A stretch of 64,000 nt of DNA, from contig JARKIP010000065.1 in assembly GCA_029990175.1 (NCBI GenBank), forward strand, positions 26,328,501 to 26,392,500. Direction: 5' to 3'. The DNA comes from Petunia secreta (taxonomy: Eukaryota; Streptophyta; Magnoliopsida; Solanales; Solanaceae). The notes under the pieces were generated by a model. It worked only from the letters and a program-made list of their open reading frames with translations, made no database searches and was not told where the DNA came from. Shown here piece after piece: positions 1 through 9,729 of this stretch. Numbering within the stretch: position 1 is the first letter of the stretch; each line of letters begins with the position of its first letter. Position numbers and translations under genes: made by a program.

Positions 1-1091
1 TTATTGGAAAGAAGAAAAATACAAAAAAAAAAAAAAATACAAAAGTGAAAAATACAAAAGTTGTCCTAACTTTTCGGTGTGATTGATTCTTGTTATAGGT
101 GTTATAGATTCTTGATGAAAACCCGTCGTTTTGATACCAAAAGCACGTGGTTTGGATTGGAATCACGAGATTTGGAAATTTGAAAACTCCAAAATTGTTA
201 AACCCTTCCAAAACCCTTGTTCTTGATGATTCATGGGTTGGATGGTGTTTGATTGTTTATTTGATTATTGGGGTTTGTTCTCCATTGCAAAACAAACAAA
301 TAGAAATAAATTTCGTGTGATTTGGAGTTGTATAACATCGAATTTGAAGAAGCGAAATCCACTTTGAAACCCTTGTTGAAACCCCAACTTGAAACTTTGA
401 ATCATGATTGTGCTTTGATTGTTGGTTGTTTTGGTGTGAAAATCATTGGGGTTTGAAGATATTATCATTATACAACTTTTGGTACCTTGGATTTGTGCAA
501 AACACGTTGAAATCGGACCAAATTTTGGCTTGAAATCGAGCAAAATCGGAGTTGGAAAAGCAGGGCCCGACCCCCAGGCGCTCTGCCCAGCCCTAGGGCG
601 CCCCACCTGACCCCTCCTACTGTTGAAAACTTGAGGTGCTCCGCCTCAACTAGGGGCGCTCCGCCCAGGTACTGGAAGAGTTGGGTTCGGTTGTTTTTCC
701 TTGATTTCCTATTTCTTTGTTGCTTAACCTCTAATTAATACTTATCTAAGTAACTTTCCTACTTAATTAGCACTAATCCTTTATTGCTATTAGGTAATTC
801 GTGCCTTAGTTGGAGAGTAGAACTCCAAGAAGATCCGTAGAATCCTTTGACTGAAGTCCTTACTTTAAAGTGCTTATCGTATATCGAGTCATGTTAACTC
901 CACTCACCCCGGAGTACACTTGACTTGTGAGTTGATAGATTGAGTTGAGGATTGTTGTTCAACTACTTGAAGCTTTTAGTACTCAAGTCCGAGTGAAATA
1001 TCCACCACCACTAAATGAGTGATCCGAGTGCTATACACATAAGGGTGTGTGTGAGGTGTTTTCACTAACATTTGTTCTTCTTGTAGGTACA
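1..1091 (+). other. Leader (5' untranslated region) of element F
   Basis: This stretch lies between the 5' LTR, which must be upstream of the window, and the gag start at 1092. I saw no convincing primer binding site, so the LTR boundary is probably before base 1. Apart from the GC-rich motif cluster at 561-673 it is AT-rich, and a short open frame on the minus strand looks spurious. Confidence 0.6.
561..673 (+). repeat. Cluster of GC-rich mini-hairpin motifs (AGGCGCYCYGCCY) in the F leader
   Basis: Four variants of the motif occur within about 110 bp: aggcgctctgccc, agggcgccccacc, aggtgctccgcct and ggggcgctccgccc. Each is a tiny inverted repeat, GGCG then 3 nt then CGCC. The same motif recurs in the LTR of F (4943-5105) and the LTR of C (about 25569-25700). 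Confidence 0.7.
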
Positions 1092-2514
1092 ATGGCTAAC
1101 GAAAGTCAAGATTTTATCAAGGATGCCTTGGCTAGTCTCCTTGCCAAGATGGATATCATGGGCCAAAAGATTGAAAATTTTGAGAAGGTGACCACAAGTC
1201 TCCAAGTTGAGGCCATTGAGAGGAGGACCCCGAGTGTCCAAATTGAATCCGGAGAAGGCACAAGTCATAGCACTCCTATGACTCCCGGACACTTTGCGGA
1301 GATGGCCAAGAAATATGAACAAAGGAAAGTTGAAGCTCTTCAAGAGTGTGCGTTGGACAATCCCCAACCCGTGGGCAATCCCCAAGGAAATGCTCCAGTT
1401 CCAAGACCCGTTCGAAATATTCAACCTCTTGAGGAAATTGTTGAAGCTCAAGGAGAGGAGGAAGCCAAGTATGGTGATGAAGCCTATAGGTATGAAGATC
1501 AATATCAACCGAGGCGAGGTATGAATTGGGGTCGAAATATGGATAGGAGTAGAGGCCGAGGTCGAGGGCCACCCATGGGATATGTTGGAGGGAATGCTAG
1601 AAGGGATTATGGTGTGTATGGTCCCCTATGGAGGCCAACCGGAGCCTTACCATGGAGGTCGTGATATTAACAATCTCAATAGTAGGAAGCTTAATCTTCC
1701 AATCTTTAAGGGAACTTATGATCCGAAGGCATACATGGAATGGATACTACTCATGGAGAGGGTGTTTGACACAAATGAGATGACCGATGAGAAGAAAGGT
1801 ACTTATGCTATTTCATCTTTTGAGTCTTATGCTTCTACTTGGTGGGAGTCCATAAAGAGGACAAGAGGAAGAGCGGGTGTGTATGCGAATGTGACTTGGA
1901 ATGAATTGAAGGACCTCATGAATACCAAGTATGTGACTCCTAGGTATCGTCGAAAGCAACTTAAGAAGCTTTATGATCTAAAGCAAGGTGTCAAGACGGT
2001 TCATGAGTACTATGATGAGTTTGAGAAAATCCGGATGGCATTGGATATGGAGACCCATAATGAAGAACAAGCCATGATCCGTTTCAAGAATGGCTTGAGC
2101 TATGGTATAGCTTCTCAATTGAGGTTGCATTCTTATCCTTCACTCCAAGATCTATTGGAAGCCGCAATTGAAGCCGAGCAATGTCTTAAGGGAGAAATGT
2201 CCAACCATTATAAGAGTGGCACTCCTACTCCCGTGAGCCAACCAAAAGAATGGAAGACTCAAAATGCAAACTTTCCAAGTGCAAGTGGTGCAAGTGCTAG
2301 CAAAAAAGTGAAGAGAACATATGAGAAGTCTACACCACCATTGGGAGGTAATTCTAAAACTCACTTGAGCAATCCTACTTCTACTTCTACTCAATGCTAT
2401 AAGTGTAAGGGGTATGGACATATTGCTAAAGATTGTCCTACAAAAAGAATCATGGTTGTGGTAGGCAATTTGGTGTATGAGCAAGATAGTGAGCCCGAAA
2501 ATGACGTTGGATGA
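1092..2514 (+). pseudogene. gag: Gag (capsid/nucleocapsid) of element F, one frameshift
   Basis: Gag forms the virus-like particle and binds element RNA in the cytoplasm. The start ATG at 1092 opens MANESQDFIKDALASLL. An RG-rich stretch (DRSRGRGRGPP) follows, then a retrotransposon gag core from about 1700 (LNLPIFKGTYDPKAYMEWI) and a CCHC zinc knuckle near 2395-2430 (CYKCKGYGHIAKDCP). The frame opening at 1092 stops at 1664, while the same protein continues in the next frame. The switch lies in a run of four C at about 1622-1625, so a one-base slip is the simplest reading; a sequencing error is possible. The last codons overlap the protease frame by 38 bp. An earlier ATG at 1047 is less likely to be the start. 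Confidence 0.88.
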
Positions 2515-4402
2515 GGAGATTTCTTGTGAGGAGGATATAGAGGAAGGAGATGATCCTCAAATGTTCTTGGTGGTTAGGAGGAGTTTGAGTACCATTTGCA
2601 TGGAAGAGGAGGTGGAGAATGTTCAAAGGGAAAACCTCTTCCATGCTAGATGCCAAGTCATGGGTATAGTTTGTTCCATGATTGTTGACTCGGGAAGTTG
2701 TGCCAACATAGTGAGCCAAACATTGATTTCCCAATTGAAGATACCCACCTTGAAATATCCCAACCCGTATCGATTACAATGGCTAAGTGAGTGGGGGGAG
2801 TTGAAGGTGCTGAAGCAAGCATTGATTGAGCCTAGCATTGGGAACTATAAAGACAAAATCATCTTTGATGTTGTCCCGATGCAAGCTTGCCATCTATTAT
2901 TTGGGATACCAGGGAAACATGATAGATGTGTGGTACATGATGGCCGGAACAACTCATATACGGTCAAGCGTGATGGGAGGAAGTATGTGCTTAGACATTT
3001 GACTCCAAGGCAAGTAAGGGAAGACTACAAGCGAATGAGGGAGTTGATGGAAGCGGCTAAAGCAAAGTCACCCATTGTACTTGAACCCGAGGCAAACAAT
3101 CTTGTTGTCTTGCCATTGCATGATGACAATAAGAGTCACTTCACTTCAAATGAGAGAGAAAAGAAAGAGAGGAGTGAGGGAGTGACCGGTGACAATCTAA
3201 GAGGGGAAAAAGGAGAGGATTTGAGGAGTGATGTGAGTGGATTGTCACCACCAACTACACTTGACCATGAGGTAAAATTGAGAGAGAAGAGAGGTGAGGA
3301 AAGAAAAATTGAGAGTGAGAGCATCCATTGTTCTAACAATTCTTTATCTTCTACTCTTTCTTATGTTAGTTCTTGTGTAGGTACAAATGAAGACAAGACA
3401 TTGGAGCCTCAACCACGTGCTTGGAAGGAAAAAAAAGAGGAGGAAAGTTCTCAATGGGAGCTTCATGAAGAAGGAGTTACACATGACACTTCAAGCCTTT
3501 TGAGTGATCAAGGAATTACTACAAATGTAAGTGTTGCTCCACCTTTTCATGAGCCTACTAGCTATTTGTCTTGTGATGACTCAACACTAGTTGGTGCTTG
3601 TAATGCATCTAGTGAATATGCCACTAGTGAAGAGTCTAAAAGTCAACTTGTGTGTGCTTGTGTAACATTAGTTGAGAGCCTTGATAATCCACATCATGAT
3701 GTGAGCTCATTGTTCAATGAATCTCTCACTAGTGTAGACTTGATAGTTGACAATGATTGTGACCTTTGCTATGACACACTGCCAATTTTTGATAAAGGGG
3801 TAGATGAGATAGTTGATCATACCCTTGTTGATATGCTTCTATTTGGTGGGTCTATGTGTTGTGGTGAGGATGATATTTGTGGTGAGGATGATAGTGACAT
3901 TGAGAAGTCCAAATTGCATGAATTGGACAAAGTTGTCTATGATGACTCCTCAAGTGAACCTAGTCTTGATAACTTGTCTATGCTTGGTCATGATGTTGAG
4001 ATGCATGTTTTTACTAATCCATTGTTTGAGGGCATTCTCATTAGTGGTAAAGACGTGTATCGGACTAGGGTGATTAGTCAAATGGAACCCCCATGGTGTG
4101 AAGGATTTGACTCCTTAGGCAACCCATTGTGTGAGAATTTGAGTGAGGTAAATGACTCTTTGAGTGACCCTACTATTCCTTGTTTGGGTTATGATAAAGA
4201 AGAGGTCATTAGCAATACCTTTCATAATAGTTTGTCTTTCGAGAAGGGTTGTTTAGGTGATGAAATTGGAGGTGAGAAGGAATCCCTTGGTATGAGTAAG
4301 TATGCTCTAAAGAAGGGGAGTGGAGTACTTGATGTTACTTGCATGTTGAGTTATTTGACTCTCTCCACTCCACATGTTGATCACACTTTGAGGAGGGAAT
4401 AG
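2477..4402 (+). CDS. Protease followed by a long acidic region of unknown function, element F
   Basis: This is an uninterrupted 641-residue frame. Residues about 40-190 are an aspartic protease region: the catalytic motif lies in CSMIVDSGSCANIVS, and the family-typical VVPMQACHLLFG and LTPRQV follow. In family members the reverse transcriptase should come next. Instead residues about 200-641 are acidic, rich in Ser, Asp and Glu, with scattered Cys (for example DNDCDLCYD and GGSMCCGEDD), and match nothing I know. The frame is +1 relative to gag with a 38-bp overlap, which could be expression by frameshifting or simple decay. That about 1.9 kb stays open while other elements here are full of stops suggests a young copy or past selection. 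Confidence 0.8.
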   Translation: MSKIVSPKMTLDEEISCEEDIEEGDDPQMFLVVRRSLSTICMEEEVENVQRENLFHARCQVMGIVCSMIVDSGSCANIVSQTLISQLKIPTLKYPNPYRLQWLSEWGELKVLKQALIEPSIGNYKDKIIFDVVPMQACHLLFGIPGKHDRCVVHDGRNNSYTVKRDGRKYVLRHLTPRQVREDYKRMRELMEAAKAKSPIVLEPEANNLVVLPLHDDNKSHFTSNEREKKERSEGVTGDNLRGEKGEDLRSDVSGLSPPTTLDHEVKLREKRGEERKIESESIHCSNNSLSSTLSYVSSCVGTNEDKTLEPQPRAWKEKKEEESSQWELHEEGVTHDTSSLLSDQGITTNVSVAPPFHEPTSYLSCDDSTLVGACNASSEYATSEESKSQLVCACVTLVESLDNPHHDVSSLFNESLTSVDLIVDNDCDLCYDTLPIFDKGVDEIVDHTLVDMLLFGGSMCCGEDDICGEDDSDIEKSKLHELDKVVYDDSSSEPSLDNLSMLGHDVEMHVFTNPLFEGILISGKDVYRTRVISQMEPPWCEGFDSLGNPLCENLSEVNDSLSDPTIPCLGYDKEEVISNTFHNSLSFEKGCLGDEIGGEKESLGMSKYALKKGSGVLDVTCMLSYLTLSTPHVDHTLRRE

Positions 4403-4823
4403 TTTGTCGATCTTGAGCTTAAGGTTTGAGGGGATTTTGATAGTTTGATCTTGCATTTTCCATGTCCCCATGACCTATTTGCTCATTATTGTGTTGAGTG
4501 CATATTTCATTGAACCAAGTACTTGATGATCTCATTGGACATTTGATATTTGTGCTTATCATTGATGCTTGGTTATATCACAAGAGTGTGTTTTCCACAC
4601 TTCTTGCACTAACCTACTTTCAAAGTAGGAAATCTTGTATTTGCTTGTCGTTGCTTGTAGGTTCTAAGCTCCATGATAAGGCAAGGGAGATATTGGAAGA
4701 GACCTATGTCAAAGTGACGATCAAGGGTTACGAGGGAAGAGAGCATTGGGCACCCCGAAGAGATGATGCCATGGACGTGGATGCATTGATTTCGAGGACG
4801 AAATCTCGTCAAGAAGGGGAGGA
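4403..4823 (+). pseudogene. Post-ORF spacer and remnant of the integrase C-terminus, element F
   Basis: From about 4666 the text KLHDKAREILEETYVKV resembles the integrase tail of C (AKAKKNLEEAYAKV). It then jumps to DALISRTKSRQEGEDDAG, which in C comes about 80 residues later. An internal deletion has therefore removed the end of the integrase. The frame runs on into the LTR, as in C. Bases 4403-4660 show nothing recognisable. Confidence 0.7.
4788..4823 (+). promoter_or_regulatory. AGGA-loop hairpin plus polypurine tract of F
   Basis: A 7-bp stem, GATTTCG (4788-4794) with CGAAATC (4799-4805), encloses the loop AGGA. Five bases follow, then the 13-nt purine tract aagaaggggagga (4811-4823), then the LTR start TGATGCC. 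The purine tract should prime plus-strand DNA synthesis. The hairpin lies inside the residual coding frame. Confidence 0.8.
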
Positions 4824-4942
4824 TGATGCCGGGCAAATCAAGCCAAGACACCTTTCAACATGTATCATGCTTGGAAGATGCAAAGGACTAGAAGTCAAAA
4901 GTGTTGGAGGTGAATTGAAGCCGTTCCGAAAAGATCCAGGCC

Positions 4943-5105
4943 GAGGCGCCCCGCCCAGACCAACCAGGTGCTCCGCTCTAGAAGGCAGGCTGTCAGGCGC
5001 CCCTCCCAGCCTTGGGGCACTCCGCCCACTATCCAGGCGCCCTGCCTAGGCCACCACACAGGACATTTTGTGAGGCGCTCTGCCCAAGCTTAGGCACTCT
5101 GCCCG
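4943..5105 (+). repeat. Seven GC-rich mini-hairpin motifs in the LTR of F
   Basis: Degenerate copies of AGGCGCYCYGCCY are spaced about 20-30 bp apart (aggcgccccgccc, aggtgctccgctc, aggcgcccctccc, ggcactccgccc, aggcgccctgcct, aggcgctctgccc, aggcactctgccc). They lie in the part of the LTR upstream of the TATA box. Confidence 0.75.
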
Positions 5106-5223
5106 AGATGCTGAGTTGCGGGATTATTAAGTGTGTTAAGACTATTTTGACCCTATGTGGTCTTTTATCCTAAAGCCTAATGTGTGGGCTATTTAGACAT
5201 TTTACTTAATACCTAGAAACTCC

Positions 5224-5232
5224 TATAAATAG
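5224..5232 (+). promoter_or_regulatory. TATA box in the 3' LTR of F
   Basis: TATAAATAG is conserved at the matching place in the LTR of C (25444-25452, minus strand). It would start transcription about 30 bp downstream. Confidence 0.65.
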
Positions 5233-5553
5233 CTTAGCATAGCCTCTTTCATTACTTAGTCTATTTTGAATGATGAATGAATTTTATAAAGAGTGGATCT
5301 CTTTGGGTTTATGAAAACCAATCTAAGTTTGGGACTTGTTACTTCTAGTGGATTCTAGTTGGTCAACAACCCCTCCCCAATAATTCTACTTGCGAGATCC
5401 GGGTGTGTCTCGAGGGTAGTTGCGTAATGTAGGTGATCCTTGACATCCACCCGGGGTGTATCGAAACAAGTTCTTCGGTACTACTTGAGTCTTTGTTCGA
5501 GCCTCGTCTCGCTTTTTATCTTGTTTATCCTTTTTTGCGTTTTCCCTACATCA

Positions 5554-5762
5554 CTTTTTGTTAATCAAGGACCATTGAGGAAGTCCAACTCTCTCTGCTC
5601 TCTCCACTACACACACATACAGAACCAGTGGCAACACCAAATAATACACGGACACACACACCATTACACAGTGCAAAAACAACTCCCCTCCTTATCCTCT
5701 TCTATACACCCACCATCTCCACCAGTGAAGTACACCCACCTTCACCATTACCTCCATCCCCT
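5554..5762 (+). repeat. Fragment of LTR1 of element A, between insertions F and E
   Basis: It is CT- and CA-rich sequence resembling LTR2 from about 45030 onward. F lies directly to the left and E directly to the right. Together with the piece after E it gives about 1.9 kb, the same as the matching part of LTR2 (45030-46941). This supports one LTR cut twice. Confidence 0.75.
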
Positions 5763-7007
5763 TGTCATACTCGGTTTTAAACTCAACTCGGAGCGAGTCA
5801 GGTTTCAGGTTTGACTGGGTAACTCGTTTGGGTTAGGAATTGGAGTCGCCACATAATATGGATTTCTAAGGTGTATTAGGTCACCTACATGTCTAAGGTT
5901 AGGTCTTTATTAAATCGGTCTAATTTCAGAGATTCAATGGGTAAGAAGTCCGATTGACTCGGGGAAGAAGGTGTTAGGCACTTTCTCAAGTCCCACGAAA
6001 AGTGGTTCCCGCTCTAGCCTATATTTTGGGATGTTCAAATAAGCTACAAGATATCATGAAGTTCACAAGACAAGATACTTCTTAAAAGAGGTCACATTTA
6101 CAACTAAATTAGAGAGTTGTATCTATTCATGCAAACTATAGTAAGTCTAGGTAGCATACATATTTGGGCTTCATATTTTACAAATACGGCCTACATTTTA
6201 TGCCTACTCGTACTTTTGGCCTCTAGTATAAATGCCTACTCGAAAGTGGTTAAATTTGCAAACAAGTATTATAAAATAGTATAGTTTTACAATTTTAATA
6301 GGGATGAATTAATATTGCAAAACAGGCAGGTTTTATAAACAATTTTCAGATTTGGTCAAAAACCAAGTGAGGGTTGTTTTTGAAATAAAATATTAGCCAT
6401 TTAGTGTCGGTGAGAGTTGTCATTAATTGTTGAGCCTTAACCTTAATAGTTATTTAATATAAGCGGTCAGTTTTGGAATAAAAATAGGTAGGCTGTTTTT
6501 AAAAAATGGGTTTGGAAAAAGGCACATAAATGCAAATAAGGGCTGCCACACATAAATATACATATAAACATGCAAATACATGGACTGTTAAGTGATATAT
6601 GTTAAGAAAATACTTATGAGAGTTGTATAATTGACCCTGCTTATACCCCCTTTGTACACTATTAGATTAGTGTATAGGAGGTTAAACATCTTTCTTATAC
6701 ACATAAAGGCCAGATTTGAAAGTGTTTTTGGGCCTGGATCAGAAATGGAAAGAAGGGAAGACTTGATTTTATGGAAACAGTCACGTATCAAGCAGTATTA
6801 GCACATATAGCCCTCATTTTAAGAAAATCATTCTTTTAGAAGCAGTTTAAGGACAAAATCTGTTCTGTACTGGTTTTCAGTCGACCAAGAGTTAAATTCG
6901 TTATTAAAGTCACCAAATTCTGTAGATGACATTAATGTTTAAAACCATTAAACCTTTGCAAGTTAAATTCTGTTCTTAAACATTTAAATGCCATGACGCA
7001 ATCACAC

Positions 7008-7049
<42 letters not shown>

Positions 7050-8416
7050 ATAAGAAAGAGCTCCTGGGTGGCCTATTTGCACACCCTCATAGCTGTGCAC
7101 CCTGTTTTAAAGGAATACAAGGCAGGGAATCCTAACAAATATACATGAATAGGGGCAGTTCCTAAATGGGAATGACACGCATGAAGGAAGAAGATCTAAA
7201 AGTATGATTATCATCACAATATCAGTATTAAGTAAGCATTGTATAGTGCTATCATCATGGTCACTTAAAGTATTTATACCTGTGGTTAAAATAGAATTAG
7301 TATGGTTTGTTAGAGCCATCCAAACAAGCTGTACTCAGAAGATTAGTGGGAAGGAAAGAAACAAATGATCGCACAAACTTATTCATTCTCAGACAAGATC
7401 GAGGAAAGGCTAATAGTCCATTGTAGTGTAGCTAACACCAAAAAAAGAGGTGAAAAGAACAGGCAACCAGGCATAGGTGAGTAAATAAGTGCAATATGTA
7501 ATCAGGATTAGGGAGATACCTTGCAACAGTGTCAGACAAGTAACAAAAGGCAGATAGATGATCAATACTTGCAGAAACAGAACCAGGAAGTAAACAGGAC
7601 AAGAGTCTTTTAATGAATTTTAAAAGAAAATCAGAGGGGTAAGAAGTGTATGCCTCTTAAGCGCTCTATATGTTTCTATAGGTGTGAGGGGTGGGGACTT
7701 GAATTTAAAAGGGTAATCACCTATAAGGCAGGACGATATTCTCCAAGAATTAGGGGGACATACTTAGATGTTACTTCCATATATGGCATCAATCCGAATC
7801 CTAAATTTAGGGAAAACAAACCTCTTAACAAATATAGTTTCTCCTCTTTAAACCTAACAAGGACTAGGTTCAAAATTAATGTTCTACACTGATTTAGGGT
7901 CGGAAATAATTAACAAATTCTGAAAGGATCATATCAATTACCAGAACAAAATCCCCTTTTTAAGTGCCAATTACAAATTCAAATAAGGCCTAATCATGTT
8001 CCCATTACATCACAATTTTTGTTTTCATCCAAAACAAATTGTATGGTCATCAAAATCAACACATTTCAAAATAGGAAGTTATATACACTGTAATGAGCAT
8101 GAACATCAAAACTGTTAGGAGCTCAAAACTTGCATCTTAATAGAAGTGATCAGAGAACCAACTACAAGCATATCACATTCAATATGTAAGAATTTCAAAG
8201 TAATGTTTAACGAATCAGTGAACTAATTAAGAGTTAATTGGCAATAGTAATTTTAACTAGTCAATTCAACATACAAGCATGATAGTACATAAAATAATTA
8301 GGCAAGTTTTAGGCTCAAACTACCACATAGCTTCAGAGATAAAAAGATAAAAAAGATTAGGGTTACCGTTTCTAAATCGGAGTCAAGTCAATCTTGACCT
8401 GTCTCGAACGCATTTG
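5763..8416 (-). repeat. 3' LTR of element E, lacking its 5' part
   Basis: It matches 18211-20868 closely from TGTCATAC to CGAACGCATTTG. The remaining roughly 860 bp of the right-hand LTR (20869-21734) is missing here and is replaced directly by internal sequence at 8417. It contains a (GA)n tract at about 7011-7043 that the other LTR lacks. Short open frames in it are not genes. Confidence 0.88.
7011..7043. repeat. (GA)n microsatellite
   Basis: About 16 uninterrupted GA units. The matching place in the other LTR of E (about 19434-19446) has only a few. Confidence 0.9.
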
Positions 8417-8427
8417 CTTTCTCCTTT

Positions 8428-8470
8428 CAGAATTTTTGAGAGTTCCTCAAAAATTCTGCCCCAGTGTCTG
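8428..8470 (-). promoter_or_regulatory. Perfect 13-bp inverted repeat beside an ACTGGGGCAG purine motif, 3' end of E
   Basis: CAGAATTTTTGAG (8428-8440) pairs perfectly with CTCAAAAATTCTG (8446-8458) around 5 nt. On the minus strand it directly follows ACTGGGG. A near copy is in element A at 43901-43938, so it is a conserved Tat 3' untranslated feature. A second family motif, ctgattccc-x-gggatacgtaggcaac, lies at 8521-8552. Confidence 0.75.
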
Positions 8471-8601
8471 CTTTACCGGAGAATGAAATTTTTTGTATTT
8501 ATATGACCGAACCTTGGGTAGGTTGCCTACGTATCCCACTTGGGGAATCAGGTCATAACGTAGTTCCAACTTACATGATGTATTGCAAAATAATTAAACC
8601 G

Positions 8602-9700
8602 CTAACTAATGCAGGCTCTTATACATAGTATCTTTTGACGGCGTCTGAGTTGATTGGTTTCGGCATAACTTCTCCGTCCATTTCTGCTACTATCAGTGCT
8701 CCTCCAGTTAGAACTCAGTGAACCATTTACGGCCCTTGCCAGTTTGGTGCAAACTTGCCTTTCGTTTCTTCTTGATTGGGGAATATCTTCTTCAGCACTA
8801 ATTGTCCAGGTTCGAAAGATCTCTCTCAAACTTTCTTGTTAAATGCTTTAGTCATTCTCCTCGGATATAATTGCCCATGACATACTACATTTAGTCTCTT
8901 GCCATCGATGAGGGTGAATTTCTCCATTCTTCCTTTGACCTATTAAGCATCTTTCAACTGTGTCTTTTGAATGGTCCTCAGAGATGGTATCTCAACTTTC
9001 GCTGGTATTACTGCCTCGGTACCATACACCAGAAAGTAGAGAGTAGCCCCTGTCGACATTCTCACTGTGGTGCGATACCCTAACAAAGCATAGGGTAAGT
9101 TCTCATGCCATTGTTTTGAATTGTGCGTCATCTTGCACAATATCTTCTTGATGTTCTTGTTGGCGGCCTCAAATGCACCATTCATTTGGGGTCTATATGC
9201 AGTAGAATTGTGGTGCTTGATCTTGAATACTGCACAAGTTGCTTTTCATTAAGTCACTATTGAGATTAGACCCATTGTCGGTAATTATGGACTCGGGAAT
9301 GTCAAATTGACAGATTATTTTGTCGCGAACAAAGTTTGCCACCACTTTCTTTGTTACTGACTTGTATGACGCAGCTTCTACCCATTTAGTAACGTAACCG
9401 ATAGCTACCAGTATGAAACGGTTTCCATTTAATGCAGCCGGTTCAATTTGTCCTATGACATCCATTCCCCAGGCAGCGAAAGGCCAGGGTGATCCCATGA
9501 CATTTAATTCACTATGAGACACTCGAATCATATCTCCGTGGACTTGGAATTGATGACATTTATTTGTGTGCCTTATGCAATCGTGCTCCATTGTCATCCA
9601 GAAATATCCGGCCCTTAAGATCTTTTTGCAAGCACGAAGTAGTTCATGTGTGGGCCGCACATCCCAGAGTGTAATTCTTCTAACAGCCTAGCAGCTTCCT
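8602..9700 (-). pseudogene. int: Integrase of element E, broken
   Basis: Integrase inserts the cDNA into chromosomal DNA in the nucleus. Reading right to left, a zinc-binding region comes first (about 9660-9540, RHTNKCHQF). The catalytic core follows, with the first Asp in AAWGMDVIG and the second in ESIITDNGSNLNS, and then, after a frame break at about 9190, the Glu region in NGAFEAANKNIKKI. The C-terminus (8602-8830) is in shifted frames and unlike a working domain. All three acidic residues remain, but frames change at least twice. Confidence 0.85.
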
Positions 9701-9729
9701 TAGCGTCTGCACATCTCAGCAATCCTAAA

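Larger units (their letters stand above)
1..5553 (+). mobile_element. Element F: non-autonomous CRM-like Ty3/Gypsy retrotransposon, 5' LTR outside the window
   Basis: The order seen is leader, gag, protease, a long acidic region, a scrap of integrase tail, purine tract and 3' LTR. Reverse transcriptase, RNase H and the integrase core are absent. The integrase-tail text and the LTR match element C (25128-27210), so F and C are one family. The CRM-like call rests on a coding frame that runs across the LTR start in both, which is known for that clade; the lineage is likely, not proven. The 3' LTR ends in CATCA at 5553. The next bases (5554 on) match the LTR of element A near 45030, so F sits inside that LTR. 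Confidence 0.85.
4824..5553 (+). repeat. 3' LTR of element F (730 bp)
   Basis: It starts TGATGCC right after the purine tract and ends CATCA. It aligns over most of its length with the reverse complement of the LTR of C, including the TATA box, a nearby GAATGATGAAT block and the TTCTACTTGCGAG block. TATAAATAG at 5224-5232 is the likely promoter TATA element. The next five bases, CTTTT (5554-5558), are the likely target duplication, whose partner is off the window. Confidence 0.85.

Noticed and set aside
265..606. 113-codon minus-strand frame in the F leader
   Set aside because: No domain, and it lies antisense to a leader.
7107..7319. Small frames repeated at 7107-7319 and 19471-19773
   Set aside because: They are equivalent positions of the two LTRs of E with no domain.
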